From assembly GCA_035306605.1 (NCBI GenBank), contig DATGNR010000035.1: DNA of 64,000 bases; one strand, given 5' to 3'. Made by a program: the position numbers and the translations under genes. Origin of the DNA: Xanthomarina sp035306605. GTDB taxonomy: Bacteria > Bacteroidota > Bacteroidia > Flavobacteriales > Flavobacteriaceae. Shown one piece after another: positions 62,829 to 64,000 of this stretch. The notes under the pieces are model-generated. The model was given only the letters and a program-made list of their open reading frames with translations. It did no database searches and was not told where the DNA came from. Numbering within the stretch: the first letter of the stretch is position 1; the number at the start of each line of letters is the position of its first letter.

Positions 62829-64000
62829 ATGACCCCAATTCCAAATTCCAAAAGCTAAGGCACTTTTTATCTAAAATTTTAATCTTAGTTTTATTGTTTG
62901 GTGTACATAGTTGTCAGAAAGAAGACGATTCCTTTATAAAACAGGAACGCACCCCGAAAACTTCAAAAACCAAGTATAGTATTACCAAAATAGATTATCA
63001 GGCAGTGCAACAAAACAACCGTTTGGTAAATTCCATAACTAAAATTAAGGAACAAACAGGTACAAAAGGCTCAAGCTCACAAAACAGATTGGTACATTCC
63101 AGTGCTTATGATTTTTATATAGATACAGATGTTGCCACCTATATGGAAAACGCCAATGGTAGTTACCACTCTTATACCTTTCCGGTAATAAGGGACAACC
63201 CAACCGTAGCCTTGGAAAACATCTTGTTTTCTTTACAAGCCGATGGCACCTACAAAATGTCCTTGGTGTCCTATAACCTATCAGAAAGTAAAAAAGAGGC
63301 TTTGTTAAATGGACAATTTGTAGACTTAACAAATAAAGCAAGTATAGAAACCATAGATAGCCAGGCTTTCATAGACGAAACTCTAGCAAGTATGGATCAA
63401 GGAAACTGCACATCATTAATTATAACTTATTGTTCACACAATAACCATCTAGAAGGGTACGATAATGGATCGCCTTGTCCAGGATACGAAATAATGTTCG
63501 CAAGTGTTTGTTCTGGAGGGAGTAACACAGATCCAGATAACCTAGACAATAGTGATGTCCCAGGTGGTGAGAATAATCCAGGAGGTGGCGTGCCAAATGA
63601 TACAAACAACAATACTAACGATGCTACTTCACCAACATATAATATTCCATATGAGCAAAACTTAATAGAATGTTTGGGCTTGAACTCTGTAGAAAATGCT
63701 AATTTGGTTGTAAGTAATTGGATAAATAATCCAGATAATTTTTTTCGAATGAGGGATGTTAGTAGTTATGTGGATAGTAACAATTGCAGCACAGAAGCCC
63801 AAAGTTTTGCCATGGAGGCTATTGAAGCGATATTGGAAGGCGGAGAAGCAGATTTTCCAAATAGAGTTATATTAGATTCTACGTTTGTGAATAATGTACA
63901 GTTAAAATGTGTATATGATAAACTTACTGCTGATAACAATACATTATTTAAAAATACAGTAGGAGCTTTTGTTAATGATCCAAATTTTAATTTAACATTT
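62829..64000 (+). CDS. Lipoprotein with C-terminal conserved domain; disrupted start, partial at right edge
   Basis: The frame that runs open to the edge begins in frame after a stop at 62780 and has no ATG, GTG or TTG before the lipobox VHSC (Cys codon 62912-62914). An ATG at 62829 starts MTPIPNSKS and stops after nine codons. Joining it to the long frame needs one extra base near 62832-62858, giving a proper basic n-region (KLRHFLSK) and hydrophobic core. So the gene has either a one-base deletion or a sequencing error. The mature protein has an acidic tether, a 200-residue N-terminal part, a Gly/Asn/Asp linker and a C-terminal domain with LKCVYDKLT, a pattern seen in several unassigned Bacteroidota lipoproteins. 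Confidence 0.6.

Noticed and set aside
63045..63612. Minus-strand frames opposite the terminal lipoprotein
   Set aside because: Composition is unlike a protein, and they are antisense to a clear lipoprotein frame.

Overview
The window reads as ordinary chromosome of a marine-type member of the Flavobacteriaceae (Bacteroidota). The signs are very AT-rich DNA, start codons without Shine-Dalgarno sequences, promoters of the TTTG-N19-TAnnTTTG type, many Bacteroidota lineage genes (TamL with TamB, the type IX secretion protein SprE/PorW, DUF5687, DUF4292, head-GIN, outer-membrane beta-barrel receptors) and a class I ribonucleotide reductase whose ATP-cone sits on NrdB. No insertion sequence, prophage, CRISPR array or defence island is visible. 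All positions, hairpins and family calls were read by eye.

Layout: 1-7430 holds glnS (partial), a zinc-ribbon protein, folB, tRNA-Cys, a lipocalin-like lipoprotein, a LysE-type exporter, a head-GIN protein and rnr. The gene-free stretch 7431-8326 carries a cluster of DnaA-box-like nonamers, including one perfect TTATCCACA next to a TA-repeat, and is my best candidate for the replication origin. From there rpiB, a GNAT gene, and a leftward block (tandem OmpA protein, S41 protease, rnpA, M1 aminopeptidase, S8 protease, metallo-beta-lactamase-fold hydrolase) run to 17 kb. Next come a DUF202 protein, a cation/proton antiporter, lepA, an outer-membrane beta-barrel receptor, a PD40 propeller lipoprotein, an M28 peptidase, dusB, a LolC/E-type permease, rbfA, mce and a CAU-anticodon tRNA.

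30-44 kb: one unrecognised 410-residue protein, nrdB-nrdA, a small tandem-repeat exported protein resembling the 7(1) septoil-knot family, a 49-residue basic protein, the tamB-tamL envelope assembly pair and a flavin/2Fe-2S reductase. 44.5-56 kb: a DUF5687 ABC exporter pair, sprE (gliding motility and type IX secretion), a bactofilin overlapping an AtpI-like gene, a small membrane protein and the ATP synthase run atpB-E-F-H-A-G (beta and epsilon are not here). 56-62.6 kb is one operon-like series: polysaccharide flippase, dut, sugar-phosphate nucleotidylyltransferase, TPR protein, DUF4292 lipoprotein and an EnvC-like factor with a degenerate LytM domain. The right edge holds a lipoprotein gene with a disrupted start that runs off the window.

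The observations most worth following are the putative oriC; perfect intercistronic hairpins directly after atpE and atpA only, the two multi-copy subunits of that operon; DnaA-like boxes upstream of nrdBA; the probable knotted protein; and the unassigned gene at 30 kb. I found no convincing new multi-gene system: most of the window is core genome.
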